From: Devosia neptuniae
Lineage (GTDB): Bacteria > Pseudomonadota > Alphaproteobacteria > Rhizobiales > Devosiaceae
NCBI RefSeq assembly: GCF_025452235.1
Contig: NZ_CP104965.1
Location: forward strand, 1,488,001 to 1,552,000
DNA length: 64,000 nt
Reading direction: 5' to 3'
Part shown: piece by piece, positions 37,649-47,502 of the stretch
Numbering within the stretch: the first letter of the stretch is position 1
How the letters are laid out: each line of letters opens with the position of its first letter
Notes under the pieces: generated by a model
The model's database searches: none
Told to the model about the DNA's origin: nothing
Seen by the model: the letters and a program-made list of their open reading frames with translations, nothing else
Made by a program: the position numbers and the translations under genes

Positions 37649-39706
37649 ATGAGCAATTCCAGATCACCAGGAGCAGCAGATTGGCGTGCGGCCACGGCAC
37701 GGCGCCGCTTGGGGGTCCCGCTGCACTGGCCGGTTCTGGCCGGGCTAGGCGTTGTAATTGGCGCGCCAGTCGGTGTTACCTTCGCAGCGGAAGGGGACGG
37801 CTATCGCATCGAGGCGGTGACGCTGTCCTCAGGCGGCCTGGCCGAAATCCGGCGCAGCATTTCCCTCGAGGAGGCCGCGGCGCTCGGCTTTGACGTGCCG
37901 CTCGATCAGATCGATGACATTCTCAAGAGCCTGCTGGTTTATGATCCGGCGGGAGGCGTCGCCGCGATTACCCTGGATGGCCCCTCGCAGGTGGAAGAAA
38001 CCTTCCGCGGGTTGCCGTTCACGCCCGACGACCTGAGGGCATTGCCGCGCCTGCTCGACACGCTGCAGGGCGTGCCAGTGCGCGTTTCTTCCTCCGGCCG
38101 CACGGTGGAAGGCATGGTGCTCGGCGTCGATATTGCGGCTCCTCTCGAAAGCGAAGGGGAAGAGCCTGCGCCGCTGCTGTCCATCCTGACCGAGCAGGGC
38201 CAATTGGTCACGATCCGCTTGCGCGCCGATGCCCAGCTCGACATTCTCGACCCGGCCGTGCGCGAGAGCCTGCGCCAGGCGGTCCTCGTCAGCGGCCAGG
38301 GGCGAGTCGCGGGCATGCGGAGCATCAAGATCGGGCTTGAGGGCAGCGGCCCCCGCGAGGTGCGGCTGGACTATGTGGTTCCTGCCCCCGTTTGGAAAAC
38401 CGCCTATCGGCTGATCCTCGATGCGGAAGGCACCGCACGGCTGCAGGCCTGGGCAATTATCGAGAATGCGTCCGGCGATGACTGGTCCGATGTCGAGCTG
38501 ACCTTGTCATCGGGCGCACCGGTGACTTTGGCCCAGCGGCTCTATCAGCGTTATTGGCACCAACGGCCCGAGGTGCCGGTTTTTGCCCAAACTATCGCGG
38601 CGCCCGCTCCGGACCGCTATCGCGAGACCGACGCCGAACAGGCCTTCTACTCAGGCGCAGAGATGGTGACGGCCGATGCCATGCGCCTGGGCAGTGCGTC
38701 GCTACCGGCCTCCGCGCCCATATCCCCCTCCGCGCCCGTGGCGGTGGCTGAGGCGGTCGACGGCGCAAATGCAGCGACCTATCTGCTGCCCATGCCGATC
38801 GACCTGGCGTCAGGCGAGACCATGTCGGTGCCGTTCATTGATGCGCAGCTTACGGCCGAACGGATTTCGCTGTTCCAGCCCGAGCGGGGCGAGGTGCACC
38901 CCATCGCCACCTTGCGGCTAGAGAATACTACCGGCAGCAGTCTGCCGCCGGGTCTCGTCACCGTCTATGCGCCGCAGGAAGAAGGCTATGCCGGGGATGC
39001 GCAATTGGCCAATGTGCCGGCCGGCGAGAGCCGCATGATCAGCTTTGCCGCCGATCGCAAGGTGGAGGTAACCACCGAATATGGAGACAGCCAGACCATC
39101 TATCGCGCGACCTTGGCCGATGGTGTGCTGCGCGTGACCGGCATCACCCGCACTGATACGAGCTACGCCATCACCGGTGCCCAGGATGCGCCGCGCACGG
39201 TAGTGATCGAGCATCCGCGCCAGGCGGGATGGACCCTATCATCCGACGCCTTGGAATCAACGACGCCCACCAGCTATCGCTTGCAGGCGAAGCTGGCGGC
39301 CGGCGGCACGGCCAAAGTGGTTGCCAGCGTCGAGCGCACCGATCTGGAAAGCATCGCGCTTGTCGATTCCGATGCCGATACCTTGCTCTATTGGCTGGGC
39401 CAACTGGATGATCCGGCCACCAAAGCGATCCTGAGCGAGCTGGCCAAGAGCCGGCAGGACATTGCCCGTGCCGAAAATACCCTGGCTAGCCTTGAGCAGG
39501 ATCTCGGCGAGGCCAGCGATGGCCAGGCGCGCATCCGCGAAAACCTCGCCGCCGTTCCGGCCGAGAGTGCCCTGGCCGGGCGGTATCTCGACATGCTTGA
39601 GGCCGAGGAAGATCGTATTGCCGACATCGAGACGCGTCGCGGCGATGCCGAACAGGCCCTTGAGGCGCTTACCCAAGCCTTCAGCGAAAAGATCAGTGCG
39701 CTTTAA
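37649..39706 (+). CDS. DUF4139 domain-containing exported protein
   Basis: A 685-residue protein with a hydrophobic export or anchor segment (about 26-46). A mainly beta region follows: VTLSSGGLAEIRRSISLE, EVRLDYVVPAPVWKTAYRL and WAIIENASGDDWSDVELTLSSG. The VWKTAYRL...N.SG.DW..V.L.L.SG pattern identifies DUF4139, found in poorly characterised exported proteins. Residues about 620-680 form a coiled coil. No function is known. I chose the ATG at 37649. In-frame Met codons at 37541 and 37607 are poorer, and the first overlaps the terminator. It is monocistronic and followed by its own terminator. Confidence 0.85.
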   Translation: MSNSRSPGAADWRAATARRRLGVPLHWPVLAGLGVVIGAPVGVTFAAEGDGYRIEAVTLSSGGLAEIRRSISLEEAAALGFDVPLDQIDDILKSLLVYDPAGGVAAITLDGPSQVEETFRGLPFTPDDLRALPRLLDTLQGVPVRVSSSGRTVEGMVLGVDIAAPLESEGEEPAPLLSILTEQGQLVTIRLRADAQLDILDPAVRESLRQAVLVSGQGRVAGMRSIKIGLEGSGPREVRLDYVVPAPVWKTAYRLILDAEGTARLQAWAIIENASGDDWSDVELTLSSGAPVTLAQRLYQRYWHQRPEVPVFAQTIAAPAPDRYRETDAEQAFYSGAEMVTADAMRLGSASLPASAPISPSAPVAVAEAVDGANAATYLLPMPIDLASGETMSVPFIDAQLTAERISLFQPERGEVHPIATLRLENTTGSSLPPGLVTVYAPQEEGYAGDAQLANVPAGESRMISFAADRKVEVTTEYGDSQTIYRATLADGVLRVTGITRTDTSYAITGAQDAPRTVVIEHPRQAGWTLSSDALESTTPTSYRLQAKLAAGGTAKVVASVERTDLESIALVDSDADTLLYWLGQLDDPATKAILSELAKSRQDIARAENTLASLEQDLGEASDGQARIRENLAAVPAESALAGRYLDMLEAEEDRIADIETRRGDAEQALEALTQAFSEKISAL

Positions 39707-39720
39707 GGCAAGACCAAATA

Positions 39721-39758
39721 GCGGGCACGGACACGTCTTCTCCGTGCTCGCCTTTTTC
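39721..39758 (+). terminator. Rho-independent terminator after the DUF4139 gene
   Basis: GCGGGCACGGA (39721-39731) pairs with TCCGTGCTCGC (39741-39751) with one wobble pair and a 9-nt loop, followed by CTTTTTC. It lies 14 bp after the stop. Confidence 0.88.
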
Positions 39759-39846
39759 TAAATAAGCCAGCATTGCGGCCCCCTATTGATTGGGCCGGAA
39801 TCGAGCTTGTCGCAGGCTGGAGGGCGTTAAGTCTCGCATCATCGGA

Positions 39847-40986
39847 TCACGATGGTTGTTTGCGCCTCGTGTCTTTCCAGTCCTCCAGGCCTCGCTTCAA
39901 GCGGCCGACAATGTCGCGCGCCCAGAAGGCGGTATTGCCAATGATCCGTGGCATCGAATGTGCGGCATAGTTGGCCGTAGGCGGAAACGGCCGGATGGCG
40001 CCGGTGCTGCCGATCAGCCCGCTTTTGAAGATGTGCAGGCCCTCGGCGCCGTCGGTGCCGCCCAGATTGTACCAGCGCGCATTGGTGTTCTCGCGCAGCC
40101 AGCCGATGATGTTGAATTGCAGGAAATGTCCGGCGCTGAGCGGCAAGGCCTTTTCGTTGGTGGCGCCGTAGAGATAGACGGCGGTATCGCCCGCCTTGAA
40201 GACGATGGCGCCGGCAACGGCCTCGCCCTCATGTCGCACCAGGAACAGTTCCGGCCGCAGGGTCTCGACCTCGTGGCCGAGCAGGGCGGGCAGGGTGTCG
40301 TAGGCGGAATGATCGGTATATTGCTTGCGTGCCAGCATGGCCTGGAACAGGGCGTCGAATTCGGGCTTCTGCGCGAGGCCGCCGCGCTCAAAGACCAGTC
40401 CCGAGCGTTCGGCCTTGTTGAGCCGGTTGCGCCATTTCTGCTGCACGCTCTTGCGCTGTTCCGCGTCGCTCAGGCGCACGTCGACCAGATATCGATCCGG
40501 AGACCGCAAGGACGGTCCTGGCGAAAAGCCTTTCTCAACCAGAAGGGTGAATTCAGAATTGTCCGGTTCAGGCGACACGCGCGGCAGCACGGACAAGGTC
40601 ATCCGGCGCCGGCCGGCATACTCGGCCATCAGCGCGTCGATGATAGCCTCGTAGAGCTTGGGTGCAGCGGGATCGCTGGCGTTCTTCAGCGCGGGCCCCC
40701 ATTTGGTGACCGCCACTGCGCCAAGACCAAGCGGCAGGGGCTGGATCATCACCAGGCAGCCGCCCACAACTTCACCGGCGGATGAAAACACAATCGGCTC
40801 GTGACGAGCAGAGGGCCAGCGAGCATGGGCAAAGGCGTAAAGCTGTTCCTGGCAGGCGCCGTCGAAATCGGCCAGGATCCGGTCCCAAGCGGGCCCGTCA
40901 ACGATTTCCCAGCTCAGCTGATTTCCACCTGGAACATTGTGCTTAGCGGCTAGCGGCTGCGCCCGTTCGGAGACCTGAATGGTCAT
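39847..40986 (-). CDS. FemAB-like peptidoglycan bridge/GNAT-fold transferase
   Basis: A 379-residue protein with two tandem GNAT-like halves, as in the FemX/FemAB (lipid II:glycine glycyltransferase-like) family. The family pattern is visible in QQKWRNRLNKAERSGLVFE, the HEGEAVAGAIVFKAGDTAVYLYGATN segment, and the C-terminal RWYNLGGTDGAEGLHIFKSG. In Gram-negatives such proteins often sit in envelope polysaccharide or exosortase loci and attach an amino acid to a cell-surface precursor; the substrate here is unknown. It is divergent from a flippase gene across a 265-bp gap. Confidence 0.85.
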   Translation of the reverse strand: MTIQVSERAQPLAAKHNVPGGNQLSWEIVDGPAWDRILADFDGACQEQLYAFAHARWPSARHEPIVFSSAGEVVGGCLVMIQPLPLGLGAVAVTKWGPALKNASDPAAPKLYEAIIDALMAEYAGRRRMTLSVLPRVSPEPDNSEFTLLVEKGFSPGPSLRSPDRYLVDVRLSDAEQRKSVQQKWRNRLNKAERSGLVFERGGLAQKPEFDALFQAMLARKQYTDHSAYDTLPALLGHEVETLRPELFLVRHEGEAVAGAIVFKAGDTAVYLYGATNEKALPLSAGHFLQFNIIGWLRENTNARWYNLGGTDGAEGLHIFKSGLIGSTGAIRPFPPTANYAAHSMPRIIGNTAFWARDIVGRLKRGLEDWKDTRRKQPS

Positions 40987-41251
40987 GCGTCATGTCCTTG
41001 AGAGGCGACCAGCAGCTGCACGATCGGCCGTGAATGTTCAGTTCCATGGTGCCGATTGTGGGAGATACCGATTAAGATCGCGTAAGATTATGCGGTGAAA
41101 TCCGTATAGCCGGACGGTTTGGCAAGCTTGCAGCCGTGGTTCAAGGCGAGAGGAATTGTAATCCATGTGAAGAAATGCGGGCAGGCCGGTAAGACCTTCT
41201 TGATCCGGCTGTGTCACACCACGGGCCTATATTCGTCGTTTCGGGACCGAA

Positions 41252-42619
41252 ATGCGCAAGATTCCAGCTGATTTGTCAGCGCTTCTCAAGACGGGGCTCA
41301 CCCGATCGCTCACTTCGCTGCTGATCAAGGTGGCGACGGCCGGGCTGACCTATCTGGCCTTTGTCGTGCTGTCGCGCACCATGACGGCGGTGGAATATGG
41401 CTATTTTGCCTTTGGACTGGCGCTGGCCACGGTGTTGGCGATCGGCGCCGGCATGGGCCAACAGATTGCCATTCTGCGCTTCTGGTCCGAGGATTCCGTC
41501 AAGGGCCTGCCGGAAAAGGCGGCGGCCACGCTGCGGGCAGGGGGCGCGTTGACGATTGGGGCGGGCCTTGTCATCGCCGCACTGTTGATCATCTTTGCCT
41601 TCGGCATCGGCGCGGTGGTGCCCTCGTCCGGCCCCGTGCTGCATCTTTACGCGACTGCGGCGCTGGTGGTGCCGCTGGCACTGGCGGAATATAATTCTTC
41701 GGCACTGCGTGCGCAGGGCTCGGTCATGGCGGCTTTGGTGCCGCGCGATATCATCTGGCGCGTGGCGCTGCCTGCGGTGGTGCTGCTGCTGGCGGGTCTA
41801 GGCATCGGCCTGCCGGGCTGGCTGGCGCTGCTGATTGCCGCGCTGCTGCTGGCTCTGGCGCTGGCCCTGCAATATGGCTGGGCTGCCACCCGCCATTATC
41901 TGCTGGTCCCTGGGGTCTCTGGCCTCGGCGCTTATTGGCGCGATCGCGGCACAATCAGCCGCTGGTTCCTGCTCGGTGCGGTGGTCGATACCATAGCGCT
42001 CAATGCCGACACGATCCTGGTCGGGCTGCTGGTCGATGCGCAAAGCGCCGGGCTCTATTTCAACGCCTTCCGCACTGCCGGGTTGATGACGCTGTTTGCC
42101 TTCGCCGTGACGCTGGTGATCGCGCCCATGCTGGCCCAGCATTATCATGCCGGTGACATGCGCAAGGCCCAGGCCATCACCGCCGCCTGCGTCTGGGTCG
42201 GGTTTGCGTTCTCGCTCATTGCCTTCATTGCCTTCCTGTTTTTCGGCAGCCAGATCATGTCGCTATTCGGGGCTGGCTATGAGGATGCCTATCCGATCCT
42301 GATATTGCTGGGGGTAGGTCTGCTGGTGGACGCGGCGGCGGGGCCGACCCGCACGGTCATGATGATGACGGGGCATGAACGCACCTATGTGGCCGCATTC
42401 GGCACGATAACCGCGCTGGGACTGGTGGCGCAGGCGCTGATCCTGCCGGTCTATGGGCTCGTTGGCGCTGCGCTGGTCAACATGGTCGCCCGCATCGTCT
42501 CCCAGGCGGTGATGGGTTGGTGGTGCATAACCCGGGCGGGTATCGACCCCACGATCTTTGGGGTTCTGAAGATCGGCGCTCACAAACAAATGGCGGATCC
42601 GAAATCAGCTGAGGCGTGA
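41252..42619 (+). CDS. Oligosaccharide flippase family protein (Wzx-like)
   Basis: A 455-residue integral membrane protein with about 12-14 hydrophobic helices of the MATE/MVF polysaccharide-transporter superfamily. The N-terminal LTRSLTSLLIKVATAGLTYLAFVVLSRTM and the C-terminal GLVGAALVNMVARIVSQAVMGWW are typical. Such proteins flip lipid-linked sugars across the inner membrane. No polymerase or glycosyltransferase genes are adjacent, so the export substrate is unclear. Its divergent partner is the FemAB-like transferase. The 265-bp gap between them holds no recognisable gene and no clear promoter. Confidence 0.88.
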   Translation: MRKIPADLSALLKTGLTRSLTSLLIKVATAGLTYLAFVVLSRTMTAVEYGYFAFGLALATVLAIGAGMGQQIAILRFWSEDSVKGLPEKAAATLRAGGALTIGAGLVIAALLIIFAFGIGAVVPSSGPVLHLYATAALVVPLALAEYNSSALRAQGSVMAALVPRDIIWRVALPAVVLLLAGLGIGLPGWLALLIAALLLALALALQYGWAATRHYLLVPGVSGLGAYWRDRGTISRWFLLGAVVDTIALNADTILVGLLVDAQSAGLYFNAFRTAGLMTLFAFAVTLVIAPMLAQHYHAGDMRKAQAITAACVWVGFAFSLIAFIAFLFFGSQIMSLFGAGYEDAYPILILLGVGLLVDAAAGPTRTVMMMTGHERTYVAAFGTITALGLVAQALILPVYGLVGAALVNMVARIVSQAVMGWWCITRAGIDPTIFGVLKIGAHKQMADPKSAEA

Positions 42620-42633
42620 TCCGGCTAAACGGT

Positions 42634-43512
42634 TCAGGTTGCCTCTTGCGGTTGTGGCGCAGTGGGCTGGCCGAAGAGAATGATGAATAGCCCGGTCAGT
42701 GCCACCAAGCCGCCAACCAGCATGCTCGCAGTGAACGTCTCGCCAAGCGGTCCCACGCCCATGGCGATGCTCATCAGCGGCATCATCAGGCCAAGTGGCG
42801 CAACCAAACTGGCGGGATAGCGCTGTAACACGCGGAAATAGGCGGTGTGCGCGACGATGGTGACAATGACCACTGAAAAGGCGAGCCCGGCCCAGAATGG
42901 CCAGCCGGCATCTACGCCGCCTTGCCATTGGGCGTGTTCGGCCAGCAGTGAAAACACCAGCAGCGGTGGAAACGAAGCCAGCGCGACCCAGGCTTGCATG
43001 CGCAGCGGACGGATCGGCCCATAGCGTTTGAGCAGGATGGAGCCGAGCGCCAGCGAGGCGGCCGAGGCAAAGGCGTAGAGCAGGCCAATGGTGATCGACT
43101 GACCTTCGGGCTCCCACATGACGAGGATGACTCCGAAAAGGGCCAGGGCAATGCCCGCCGCTCGGCGCCAGCCGATCTTCTCGCCAAGAATGGGCATGGA
43201 CAGGATGGCGGTCAGTGGGATCGAGAGTTGCAGCACGATGGAGACGCTGGCGGTCGAGGCCGCATTCAAGGCCACGAACATGAGGCCAAAATGCAGCGCG
43301 CCCAGCAAAGCCCCGATGATCAGCACCGGCATGGTCGGCCTGGGCAGGGGATGTGGCAATGGCGCCAGGATCAGCGCCACCAGCGCGAAGCGGACCGCCG
43401 CATAGAAAACTGGAGCAATGCCGAACATGGTGAAGAGCGCCCGGCTGACCACGAGGTTGGCAGCCCAGATGAAACAGACGCCGGCAAAAATCAGGAAGTC
43501 GCGCAGGCGCAT
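42634..43512 (-). CDS. EamA/DMT-superfamily permease, last gene of the aminotransferase-dpp operon
   Basis: A 292-residue transporter with ten predicted helices in two EamA halves, starting FLIFAGVCFIWAANLVVSRALF, with the PASLVAPLGLMMPLMSI segment in the second half. It is probably an exporter of an amino acid or related metabolite. It begins 18 nt after the stop of the dppF-like gene, so it probably belongs to the peptide-transporter operon and may export a product made from the imported substrate. It is convergent with the flippase gene. Confidence 0.88.
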   Translation of the reverse strand: MRLRDFLIFAGVCFIWAANLVVSRALFTMFGIAPVFYAAVRFALVALILAPLPHPLPRPTMPVLIIGALLGALHFGLMFVALNAASTASVSIVLQLSIPLTAILSMPILGEKIGWRRAAGIALALFGVILVMWEPEGQSITIGLLYAFASAASLALGSILLKRYGPIRPLRMQAWVALASFPPLLVFSLLAEHAQWQGGVDAGWPFWAGLAFSVVIVTIVAHTAYFRVLQRYPASLVAPLGLMMPLMSIAMGVGPLGETFTASMLVGGLVALTGLFIILFGQPTAPQPQEAT

Positions 43513-43530
43513 GGATAAAGACCCGGGAGG

Positions 43531-44541
43531 TTAGTCGGCCGACACGGTTTCGACGGTGGGGAAATGGCAGGCGACGCGCTGGCCGCCCGGCACTTCGCGC
43601 AAAGCCGGCACCTTGCTGGCACACAATGGCTGCGCCTTCCAGCACCGGGTGCGGAAATGGCAGCCGCTGGGCGGATTGAGCGGGCTGGGCAGATCGCCTG
43701 ACAACACGATCCGGCTGCGCTTGCGCTCGGCAATCGGATCGGGCAGCGGGACGGCCGAGAGCAGCGCCAATGTGTAGGGATGCTGCGGCGCGTGGAACAA
43801 TTGGCGCGCCGGCGCGATCTCGACGATGCGCCCGAGATACATCACCCCGATCAGGTGGGAGATGTGGCGCACCACGCCCAAATCGTGGGCGATGAACAGA
43901 TAGGCGATGCCCAATCGCTGCTGCAGCGACTTGAGCAGATTGAGCACGCCGGCCTGGATGGAGACGTCGAGGGCGGAAACCGGTTCGTCGAGGACGATGA
44001 CCTTGGGTTCCAGAGCGATGGCACGCGCGATACCCACGCGCTGCCGCTGGCCGCCGGACAGTTCATGGGGCCAGCGATCGGCCACATCCTGCGGCAATTG
44101 CACCAGTTCGATGAGTTCGCTGACCCGCTCCGCGACAAGGCGGCTTGGCAAGCGCGCGAGGCGAAGCGACTCGGCGAGAATATCGCGGATGCGCATGCGC
44201 GGATGCAGCGAAGCCAGGGGATCCTGGAAGACGATCTGGATGTCGCGGCGCAGCTGGCGCATCTCGCCGGGGGAGGCAGCGAGCAGGTCCCGTCCCGCCA
44301 GCCTGACCTGACCCTCGGTGGGATCCATGAGGCGCATGATGCAGCGGCCTAGGGTAGATTTTCCGCAACCGGATTCGCCCACCAGGCCAAAGGTCTCGCC
44401 CCGGTTTATGGCAAAGGATACGCCGGACACGGCCCGCACATGGTCCGCGGGTGTGTGGAGCAGCCCGCCGCGCACCGGAAAATCCTTGGCCAGGCCGTCG
44501 ACCTGCAAAATCGGGCCATCGAATGGCGCGAGGGCATTCAT
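43531..44541 (-). CDS. Peptide ABC transporter ATP-binding protein (DppF-like)
   Basis: A 336-residue ATPase of the dipeptide/oligopeptide class. Walker [16 protein letters not shown], the signature [19 protein letters not shown] and Walker [17 protein letters not shown] are all present. The C-terminal oligopeptide-transporter domain holds the Cys-rich segment [14 protein letters not shown], which in this subfamily can carry a 4Fe-4S cluster. It overlaps the dppD-like gene by 4 bp (ATGA). DppD and DppF form the ATPase pair of one transporter. Confidence 0.93.
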   Translation of the reverse strand: MNALAPFDGPILQVDGLAKDFPVRGGLLHTPADHVRAVSGVSFAINRGETFGLVGESGCGKSTLGRCIMRLMDPTEGQVRLAGRDLLAASPGEMRQLRRDIQIVFQDPLASLHPRMRIRDILAESLRLARLPSRLVAERVSELIELVQLPQDVADRWPHELSGGQRQRVGIARAIALEPKVIVLDEPVSALDVSIQAGVLNLLKSLQQRLGIAYLFIAHDLGVVRHISHLIGVMYLGRIVEIAPARQLFHAPQHPYTLALLSAVPLPDPIAERKRSRIVLSGDLPSPLNPPSGCHFRTRCWKAQPLCASKVPALREVPGGQRVACHFPTVETVSAD

Positions 44542-45562
44542 GGTGTCATCTCCAAAACCGGAGCCAGCATCTGAGGCAGTCGATCGGCGAAATGGCAGGC
44601 GCTGAGCGTGGCCTGCGTCGGGCGCAGCTTGGGATCGTCACTGGCACAGATGGCTTGGGCATTGACGCAGCGCGGATGAAAGGCGCAGCCGCCGGGCCGG
44701 GCCCAAATCGAGGGTGGCGTGCCTTCGATCGGGGTCAGGTTATCGCCATCGTCTTCGATATTGGGCATGGCCCGCAACAGACCGCGCGTATAGGGATGGC
44801 GAGTGCGGTAGAAGATGTCTTCCACCTGGCCGCGCTCCACGATCCGGCCGCCATACATCACAGCGATTTCGTCGGCCGAGCCGGCGACGACGCCGAGGTC
44901 GTGCGTGATCAGCACGAGACCGATACCGAGCTCTTCGCGCAGGCGTTGCAGCAGATCCAAGATTTGCGCTTGTACCGTGACATCGAGCGCCGTGGTCGGC
45001 TCATCGGCAATCAGCAGTTGGGGGCTGTTGGCAATGGCCATTGCGATCATGGCGCGCTGGCGCATGCCACCTGAAAATTCATGCGGGTACTGACTGACGC
45101 GCCGCCGCGGCTGGGGAATGGCGACCGAATCCAGCAAGTGCTCGGCACGTTCCAGACCTTGTTTGCGGCTGACCGAGGCATCATGCAGCCGGATGGCCTC
45201 GGCGATTTGTTCGCCAATGGTCAGGACCGGATTGAAGGCAGTCAGCGGATCCTGAAAGATCACCCCGATCTGCTTGCCGCGAATGCGGCGGATATCGCCC
45301 GGTGCCATGCAACCAGTTCGCGACCGCCAAACTTGGCGCTGCCGGTGACCAGCGATCCGGCGGGCAGCAATTGCAGCAATGCCATCATCGAGACCGACTT
45401 GCCCGAACCCGATTCCCCGACAATCCCCAGCACCTTGCCGGGCTGCAGGGTCAGATCGATACCCCGCACGGCTTCGGCATAGCCGTTGCTGCCGCGGAAG
45501 CTGGCGCGCAGGCCCTTGATCTCTAGCAGTGGCGGCGAGATAAATTTGGGATCTTGCAGCAT
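44538..45562 (-). CDS. Peptide ABC transporter ATP-binding protein (DppD-like), frameshifted as sequenced
   Basis: The ATPase is split over two frames. The 5' part (45562 to about 45308) has Walker [12 protein letters not shown] and runs to FGGRELVA. The 3' part (from about 45308) resumes at [21 protein letters not shown] and holds the signature [16 protein letters not shown], Walker [13 protein letters not shown] and the Cys-containing oligopeptide C-terminal domain. Adding one base at the GCATG junction near 45306-45309 gives a continuous protein of about 341 residues, normal for DppD. The start at 45562 has a GGGAG box and lies 1 nt after the dppC stop. It may be an assembly indel or a real recent mutation; as written the transporter would be inactive. 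Confidence 0.88.
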
Positions 45563-45563
45563 C

Positions 45564-46469
45564 TCAACGCTCCCGCGTGTCGAGGAGATCACGCAGGCCA
45601 TCGCCGAGAAAACTGCAGGCCAGCACAACCGACAGGATGGCCACACCGGGTCCTAGCGCGATCCACCAATTGTAGAACTTGGAGGCCCCCTCCGAAATCA
45701 TGCTGCCCCATTCCGGGCTGGGCGGGGTGGCGCCGAGGCCGATGAAGCTCAGCGACGCGGCAAGCAGCACCACTTGGCCGAAATCCATGGTGGCGTTGAC
45801 CAGTGTCGGCGTCCAGCACAGCGGCATGATGTGCTTGGTGAGAACGCGGAAAGACCCCGCGCCGCCGGCGATGGCCGCCTCGACATGCTCGCGTTCGCGC
45901 ACCTCAAGCACTTGGGCGCGCATGAGGCGGGCATAGATGGGCCACCAGACGATGACCATGGCAATGGCGGCATTGGTCAGACCTGGTCCCAGTGCGGCCG
46001 AGATGGTCATGGCGAGCAAGATGGGCGGGAAGGACACGGTGACATCCACGGCCCGCATGACGAAGGCGTCGATCCAGCCGCCCACATAGCCGGCAATGGC
46101 GCCGAGCATCGACCCGATGGCGACCGCGGCCGCCACCACGCCGATGGCGATCGGGATGGAGAAGCTGGCGCCGTGCAGGGTGCGCGACAGCACATCGCGC
46201 GCCAGGGCATCGGTGCCGAGCCAGTGCTCCAAGCTGGGTCCCTGCAGGCGCTTGCCGGCCATGGCGAGCGGATCGGAGAGCCCCCAAAGCTGCACCGTCG
46301 CGGCGCAGATGCACCAGAACAGGATCACCCCCGCGCCGAGGATTGCCGTGGCGGGCAGCTTACCGAAGAGTTGGCTGGCGACCGACCAACGTGAAGGGCG
46401 ATTGTGCCGGGTGACAATGGCGGCGACCGGACGAACGGAAACGGGCGCTGGTTCGGCGAGGTCTGCCAT
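45564..46469 (-). CDS. Peptide ABC transporter permease (DppC-like)
   Basis: A 301-residue inner-membrane permease. The N-terminal helix is about 37-58. The LGTDALARDVLSRTLHGASFS segment and the cytoplasmic EAA loop around EREHVEAAIAGGAGSFRVLTKHIMP are diagnostic of DppC/OppC. Five to six helices are predicted. It lies 4 nt after dppB and 1 nt before dppD. Confidence 0.93.
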   Translation of the reverse strand: MADLAEPAPVSVRPVAAIVTRHNRPSRWSVASQLFGKLPATAILGAGVILFWCICAATVQLWGLSDPLAMAGKRLQGPSLEHWLGTDALARDVLSRTLHGASFSIPIAIGVVAAAVAIGSMLGAIAGYVGGWIDAFVMRAVDVTVSFPPILLAMTISAALGPGLTNAAIAMVIVWWPIYARLMRAQVLEVREREHVEAAIAGGAGSFRVLTKHIMPLCWTPTLVNATMDFGQVVLLAASLSFIGLGATPPSPEWGSMISEGASKFYNWWIALGPGVAILSVVLACSFLGDGLRDLLDTRER

Positions 46470-46473
46470 GATC

Positions 46474-47490
46474 CTATCCTTCCAGCTTTACGCGCGGATT
46501 GGCGAAGGCGTAGGCGATGTCGGTGAGCAGGTTGGCGACGAGGAACGCCATCGCACCCACCAGCGTCACGCCAATGATGGCCGGATAGTCGAGCGAGCGG
46601 GCCGCTGACACCGCATAGGAGCCGATGCCGGGCCAGGAGAAGATGGTTTCGGTCAGCACCGCCCCGGTGATGAGATAGGCGAAGGTGAAGCCCAGAATGG
46701 TGAGCGCGGGGATCAGCGCATTGCGCAAGGCATGGTGCATCAGCACCACATTCTCCGGCGCGCCCTTGGCGCGGGCGGTGCGAATATAGTCCATGTTCAT
46801 CGCTTCGAGCAGGCTGGAGCGGATGAGGCGCGTGATGATGCCGGTGACTGACCAGCCGAGAACGAAGGCAGGCAGCATCAGATGGGCCAGGGCCTCACCG
46901 AAAAGCGGCAAATTGCCGGCCAGAAGACTGTCGATGGTAAAGAAGCCGGTGACGCCGGGTGGCGCATCGGTGCGGGCATCGAGCCGGCCGGGGCCGGTGA
47001 CCCAGCCCAACTTGACCGAGAAGATGAAGAGCAGGATCAGGCCAGACCAGAAGACGGGCACGGACGAGCCGATCAGCGCGAAGATGCGGGCGGCGCTGTC
47101 GGTGGCGGTGTTTTTGAAGCGCGCCGCCAGCAGGCCCAAGCCGATGCCGGAGGTGCAGCCGAAGATCATGGCGGCGACCACCAACTCGATCGTTGCCGGC
47201 AAGCGCTCGGCGATGTCGGTGCTGACTGGGCGGCGCGTGCCGAAGGACGTTCCGAGATCGCCCTGAACCAGATGGCCCATATAGATGAGGTAGCGTTCGG
47301 GCAGCGATCGGTCGAGGCCCCATTGGGCCTTGACCGTAGCGACCAAGGTCTCGTTGGACATCATCCGTTCGGGGATGAGGGCTGAGAGCGGGTCGCCCTT
47401 GGTGACCTGCGACAACAGGAAGACGACACTGGCTATCCCCAGGAGCAGCAGCGGCATGGCCATGACACGGCGCAGCAGATAGCCCAACAT
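46474..47490 (-). CDS. Peptide ABC transporter permease (DppB-like)
   Basis: A 338-residue inner-membrane permease with the DppB N-terminus LGYLLRRVMAMPLLLLGIASVVFLL, then WGLDRSLPERYLIYMGHLVQGDLG, which is characteristic of the family. The EAA loop is DYIRTARAKGAPENVVLMHHALRNALIP. Six helices are predicted. The start has GGGGAA 8 nt upstream, and the gene begins 12 nt after the binding-protein gene. Confidence 0.94.
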   Translation of the reverse strand: MLGYLLRRVMAMPLLLLGIASVVFLLSQVTKGDPLSALIPERMMSNETLVATVKAQWGLDRSLPERYLIYMGHLVQGDLGTSFGTRRPVSTDIAERLPATIELVVAAMIFGCTSGIGLGLLAARFKNTATDSAARIFALIGSSVPVFWSGLILLFIFSVKLGWVTGPGRLDARTDAPPGVTGFFTIDSLLAGNLPLFGEALAHLMLPAFVLGWSVTGIITRLIRSSLLEAMNMDYIRTARAKGAPENVVLMHHALRNALIPALTILGFTFAYLITGAVLTETIFSWPGIGSYAVSAARSLDYPAIIGVTLVGAMAFLVANLLTDIAYAFANPRVKLEG

Positions 47491-47502
47491 CGATCTGTTC
47501 CC

